Assembly (NCBI RefSeq): GCF_001679785.1
Contig: NZ_CP016286.1
Span: forward strand, 558,001-622,000
Direction: 5' to 3'
Source: Rhizobium leguminosarum
Lineage (GTDB): Bacteria; Pseudomonadota; Alphaproteobacteria; Rhizobiales; Rhizobiaceae
Length of the DNA: 64,000 nt
The notes beneath the pieces are model-generated. The model had not been told where the DNA came from. It did no database searches and saw only the letters and a list, made by a program, of their open reading frames with translations. Made by a program: the position numbers and the translations under genes. The stretch's first letter is position 1, and every line of letters begins with the position of its first letter. This document shows positions 61,109 to 64,000 of this stretch, in pieces.

Positions 61109-61270
61109 TCATTCTTTGCCTGCCGAAGCGGCCGATGTTGCGGCTTCAGCCTCGTTCAAGGCCTCGGCGCATTCCTGGCAGCAGACCTCGACAGCCTTGC
61201 CGCCAAGCTTGACGGTGATGGTCTCCGCGCCGAGTTCGCAGTCGCAGGCAGCGCATGTTGTCTTCTTCAT
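61109..61270 (-). CDS. Cys-rich 53-residue protein, probable metal-binding
   Basis: ATG 61270 follows GGAGGATCATCAG, a strong ribosome site. The sequence MKKTTCAACDCELGAETITV, KLGGKAVEVCCQECAEALNE has Cys at 6, 9, 11, 30, 31 and 34 (CxxCxC and CCxxC), then an Ala-rich tail. Spacing resembles a small zinc ribbon or a TRASH-like metal-sensing motif. It is downstream of an AraC gene with three N-terminal Cys and on the same strand, 102 bp away. Function not known. Confidence 0.75.
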   Translation of the reverse strand: MKKTTCAACDCELGAETITVKLGGKAVEVCCQECAEALNEAEAATSAASAGKE

Positions 61271-61372
61271 CTGATGATCCTCCAGTTGATCGCCCCAGGA
61301 TCGGGACAGGCTGATAAGATCATCGAAGACGGCATCGGCGCTGTCGAAATCTTTAGCGATCGACCTCGGCTC

Positions 61373-62209
61373 TTACTTCCGCCGCAGCTGTGCCGAGCGC
61401 TGGAATTCGGCCGGAGTCTGCCCGAAGGACTGTTTGAAGGAAGCGCTGAAATGGCTGTGGCTTGAAAAGCCGAGATCGAGACCGAGCGCGGTCAGATCCT
61501 CATACTGGCCGAGCAGATCGAGCGCGCGGGCAAGCCGCAGCCGCAGCTGGTAGCGATAGAGCGGCGTCGCCTCGACCTGTTGGAAGACCTGGGTGAGATA
61601 AACGGGCGAGACGCCCACTTCGGCGGCGATTTCCGAAAGTGTCCAGCGCCGCGCGAGATCGGAAGAAAGCACCAGCTTTGCCCGGTCGACGAGTTTCTGC
61701 CGGCCGGCACTGGCACCCGCCGCATGCGATGTGCGCTCGCCGAGCGAACGGCGCACGAGCGTCAGCGCCAATATTTCCGCTTCCAGCGTTTCGGCGACGT
61801 TGCGGCTGAGACCATGACGTAGGAGCGCAACCAGGGCCTGCGCGCGCGGATCGATCCGTCGGCGCTGGCGGCGGAAGGAAAAGGGCGGGCCGGGCTGCGC
61901 CTGCTCCTTCGGCGTAAGCTCTTCAAGCATGGATTCGTCGATCGCCAGATCGATGCAGGCGTCGCCACCCTCGATAGGGTGGCTGATCCGATATCCCTGA
62001 CCGACATTGAAGAACAAGACCTGATTGGCTTCGGCCACCGTATCATTGCGGCCGACATGCCGCATGAAGACGCCGCGATAGGGATAGACGAGGCTCGTCC
62101 TGTGGGCGCATTCCTCGTCGCTCTTATGACGGCACTCGCCACTGCAGACGATGTCACGAATAGTGACCATCTTCGTTTTCAGAAGCGGTGCCGTTGAGAA
62201 CTGCGACAT
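61373..62209 (-). CDS. AraC family regulator with N-terminal Cys cluster
   Basis: The protein has 278 residues. The C-terminal double HTH is WTLSEIAAEVGVSPVYLTQV, FQQVEATPLYRYQLRLRLAR and LTALGLDLGFSSHSHFSASF, KQSFGQTP. The N-terminal cupin-like sensory half includes RTSLVYPYRGVFMRHVGRND. Near the start Cys 22, Cys 26 and Cys 34 with nearby His 28 and 36 (VCSGECRHKSDEECAH) form a possible metal or redox site. It lies between the Cys-rich mini-protein and a DUF1127 gene, all on the minus strand. Confidence 0.9.
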   Translation of the reverse strand: MSQFSTAPLLKTKMVTIRDIVCSGECRHKSDEECAHRTSLVYPYRGVFMRHVGRNDTVAEANQVLFFNVGQGYRISHPIEGGDACIDLAIDESMLEELTPKEQAQPGPPFSFRRQRRRIDPRAQALVALLRHGLSRNVAETLEAEILALTLVRRSLGERTSHAAGASAGRQKLVDRAKLVLSSDLARRWTLSEIAAEVGVSPVYLTQVFQQVEATPLYRYQLRLRLARALDLLGQYEDLTALGLDLGFSSHSHFSASFKQSFGQTPAEFQRSAQLRRK

Positions 62210-62260
62210 TGCATATTCCGTATCAGACCGGCCAGAACCGACCGTACTTATAACAGCACT

Positions 62261-62488
62261 TTAGTAACGGCTGTAGACATGAACATCGCTTTCCGTCTGC
62301 CCCCTGGAAAGGCCGATATCCTTCAGCTGTTCGTCGGAAAGCTCCATTAACGCATTCCGGTTGCGTCGTTCGTTTATTTTGCGCGCCAGCCAGCGCGCTG
62401 CCGTGATTATGGCAAGGAACAGGCCGGGTCGCGTAAGACGCGAAGAGCGAATATTTCGGGCCGGTATCGTGAAGTTCGGGCTGTGCAT
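62261..62488 (-). CDS. DUF1127 small protein
   Basis: The protein has 75 residues; ATG 62488 follows GGAGGATCACC. The family signature is RNALMELSDEQLKDIGLSRG near residues 44-63, with a basic amphipathic N-terminal helix. Rhizobial and Agrobacterium DUF1127 proteins affect RNA turnover and phosphate or stress physiology. It lies 51 bp upstream of the AraC gene in the same direction and may share its transcript. Confidence 0.9.
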   Translation of the reverse strand: MHSPNFTIPARNIRSSRLTRPGLFLAIITAARWLARKINERRNRNALMELSDEQLKDIGLSRGQTESDVHVYSRY

Positions 62489-62577
62489 GGTGATCCTCCA
62501 TCCGTGTTTGGATGGAGGCAGTGAACCATCAGCGGCGGTTTCGCGCTGTCAGATTATTTAGCGATCGGAGGCGACGC

Positions 62578-63375
62578 TTACGCCTTCAGCAGCCACTCGT
62601 GCTCGGCTGCATTGTGGAATTTCCAGATCCGCTGCGGTCCGGCCATGACGTTGAGGTAGTAGAGGTCGTAGCCATGGCAGGCGGCACAGGGGTGATAGCC
62701 CTTTGGCACCAGCGTCACATCGCCGTCCTCGAGCGCCATTGCCTCGTCGAGCGAGCGATCGTCGGTGTAGACGCGCTGGAAAGCGAAGCCCTGCGGTGGG
62801 TTGAGGCGATGGTAATAGGTCTCTTCCAGGAAGCTCTCGTTCGGCAGGTCGTCCTGGTCGTGCTTGTGCGGCGGATAGGAGGAGGTGTGTCCACCAGGCG
62901 TGATCACCTCGACGACGAGCAGCGAATGCGCCGAGCTGTCGTCTTCCGGCATGATATTGTTGACGTAGCGCACATTCGTGCCCTTGCCGCGCGTCACCTG
63001 CGGATGCGTGCCGGGCGGGATCGCCTTTGCCTGATAGGTGCCGCTGCCGGGTGCGGAGCAGACCGCGAGCTCCAGATCGGTCTCCGCCGTCACCGACCAT
63101 GTCGATTCCATCGGGATATAGAGCGCATGCGGGGCGCCTTCGAACGGGTTCATGCGGCCGCCGAGCGTGCCGAAATCCTTGGTGCCGGCCGATGCCTTGC
63201 CTTTGCCGGTCACCCAGACGAGGCAGACTTCGCGATCGCCCGTCTCTCCCGAGACGGTTTCGCCCGGCTTCATCCGATGCAAATCGAAGCCGACATAGGT
63301 CCAGCCGGCATTTTCCGGGGTGACATGGGTGACGCGGCCATGCGTGCCGGACGGTTTCACCTTGAGGTTGGGCAT
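62578..63375 (-). CDS. iolB: 5-deoxy-glucuronate isomerase
   Basis: The protein has 265 residues from ATG 63375 (MPNLKVKPSGTHGRVTHVTP). The cupin-type IolB pattern includes GETVSGETGDREVCLVWVTG, RMNPFEGAPHALYIP, SYPPHKHDQDDLPNESFLEE (metal-binding His/Glu) and LVPKGYHPCAACHGYDLYYL. It converts 5-deoxyglucuronate to 5-dehydro-2-deoxygluconate in myo-inositol breakdown. It follows iolE in the same direction with a repeat-containing 178-bp spacer. Rhizobial inositol use supports growth in the rhizosphere and competition for nodulation. Confidence 0.96.
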   Translation of the reverse strand: MPNLKVKPSGTHGRVTHVTPENAGWTYVGFDLHRMKPGETVSGETGDREVCLVWVTGKGKASAGTKDFGTLGGRMNPFEGAPHALYIPMESTWSVTAETDLELAVCSAPGSGTYQAKAIPPGTHPQVTRGKGTNVRYVNNIMPEDDSSAHSLLVVEVITPGGHTSSYPPHKHDQDDLPNESFLEETYYHRLNPPQGFAFQRVYTDDRSLDEAMALEDGDVTLVPKGYHPCAACHGYDLYYLNVMAGPQRIWKFHNAAEHEWLLKA

Positions 63376-63404
63376 TAGTGTTTTTCCTCGTAAGTTGGAA
63401 AGTT

Positions 63405-63540
63405 CCCCTCCCCACAAGGGGAGGGATAACCTGCCGTGCTGTCTCGCCCATATTACGGTGTTCCTTTTTGCAAGGTGGCCGTTGTCTGGTGTGGGCGGTG
63501 CCCTAAGTCCCACCCCCTGTGGGGAGGGGTTTGGGAGGGG
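63405..63540. repeat. Two inverted copies of a GC-rich hairpin element between iolE and iolB
   Basis: CCCTCCCC-ACAA-GGGGAGGG (63406-63425) is a perfect 8-bp hairpin. A second copy in the opposite orientation lies at about 63511-63530 (CACCCCCTGTGGGGAGGGG, whose complement reads CCCCTCCCCACAGGGGG). It sits within the presumed iol transcript and may adjust mRNA stability or partial termination. Confidence 0.75.
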
Positions 63541-63553
63541 TCTTTTGTTCCCG

Positions 63554-64000
63554 CTATCCCTTGGGAAAGCCTTCTGTCTCCACGGTATAGCCCGCAGCCG
63601 TCATGACGCGCATCAATTCGGCGTGGCCGATCTCGGCCATTTTCTGCGGCGGGGCCTTGCGCGGATCCTGTTCGGCCTCGACGACAAACCAGCCTTCATA
63701 GCCGTGATCGGCAAGCCGCTGGACGATGGCGCCGAAATCGAGCGAGCCGTCGCCCGGCACCGTGAAGGCGCCAAGTGCCACCGCATCGAGGAAGGACTGC
63801 CGGCTGCGGTCCAGCCCATCCACCACAGGCTTGCGGATGTCCTTGACGTGAACATGGTTGATACGGGCGTGGTGGTTCTCGATGGCGCGGAGCACGTCGC
63901 CGCCGGCAAAGGCCAAATGCCCGGCATCGAGCAGCAGCGGAATGCCTTCGCCCGAATGGCGCATGAAGGCGTCGAGTTCCGGCTCGGTTTCGACGACGGC
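63554..64000 (-). CDS. iolE: myo-Inosose-2 dehydratase, 3' part (5' end outside window)
   Basis: The open frame runs off the right edge; the visible 148 residues include AVVETEPELDAFMRHSGEGI, PLLLDAGHLAFAGGDVLRAI, NHVHVKDIRKPVVDGLDRSR and GSLDFGAIVQRLADHGYEGW, then VVEAEQDP. These are the xylose-isomerase-like TIM-barrel motifs of IolE, with metal-binding Asp/His (DAGH, HVHVKD) and Glu. It dehydrates scyllo-inosose to 3D-trihydroxycyclohexane-1,2-dione. The apparent ATG at 63964 is internal. Confidence 0.93.
   Translation of the reverse strand, partial: AVVETEPELDAFMRHSGEGIPLLLDAGHLAFAGGDVLRAIENHHARINHVHVKDIRKPVVDGLDRSRQSFLDAVALGAFTVPGDGSLDFGAIVQRLADHGYEGWFVVEAEQDPRKAPPQKMAEIGHAELMRVMTAAGYTVETEGFPKG

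Overview
The window is high-GC alphaproteobacterial chromosome, most likely from a Rhizobium of the leguminosarum/etli type. The signs are copies of a rhizobial intergenic mosaic repeat, a cluster resembling the rgt (LPS galacturonosyl transferase) genes, a myo-inositol (iol) operon running off the right edge, a host-attachment family protein, and many regulator/transporter pairs typical of rhizobia. No rRNA, tRNA or CRISPR array was seen.

Layout. 1-5.6 kb: end of a glutathione S-transferase, a decayed aromatic aldehyde dehydrogenase, a cytochrome b561-YceI fusion with a free YceI, and a PAS sensor kinase. 5.7-15 kb: aminopeptidase N, a soluble chemoreceptor with reversed domain order, a DMT exporter, an unrecognised two-HTH-like protein, an intergenic repeat zone with small ORFs, a family-4-like uracil-DNA glycosylase and a short Hsp70 (YegD-like). 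15-31.6 kb: an RND pump with its adaptor, a phosphotransferase, an atypical SDR divergent from ETF-ubiquinone oxidoreductase, an L,D-transpeptidase convergent with an EamA exporter that has lost its stop, an Lrp regulator, MgtE, a quinone-reductase-like enzyme with an HxlR regulator, an MFS pump and a lipid kinase. 31.7-34.5 kb: a divergent glutamine-synthetase-like/aminotransferase pair of polyamine catabolism type. 34.5-35.3 kb: a toxin-antitoxin cassette bounded by 56-bp direct repeats. 35.3-42 kb: three GT39/GT83-type transferases, an ArnC-like GT2 and a flippase-like protein (LPS or lipid A sugar transfer). 42-44.8 kb: an ECF42-type sigma factor with three DGPF/YCII proteins and a small membrane protein. 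44.8-48.5 kb: AMP nucleosidase, a second antitoxin with a dead toxin, a DUF2147 protein and a Sel1-repeat protein with a structured leader. 48.5-54 kb: a mobile island of a group II intron, an ISNCY-type IS and an IS1380 transposase. 54.2-64 kb: an aminotransferase, two PilZ proteins, a host-attachment protein, LysR, a glyoxalase-superfamily protein, a broken MATE pump, a Cys-rich mini-protein with an AraC regulator and DUF1127 protein, and iolB-iolE.

Themes. Several genes are broken by small indels or point changes: an aldehyde dehydrogenase, two ParE-like toxins, DUF2177, MATE, and the EamA stop codon. Both toxin-antitoxin modules keep an intact antitoxin beside a dead toxin. The most interesting regulatory signal is a pair of divergent ECF42-like promoters (TGTCGA, 17 bp, CG[T/A]C). 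They link the sigma/DGPF operon to an otherwise unannotated 72-residue membrane protein. All product names rest on reading motifs by eye; no database search was run.
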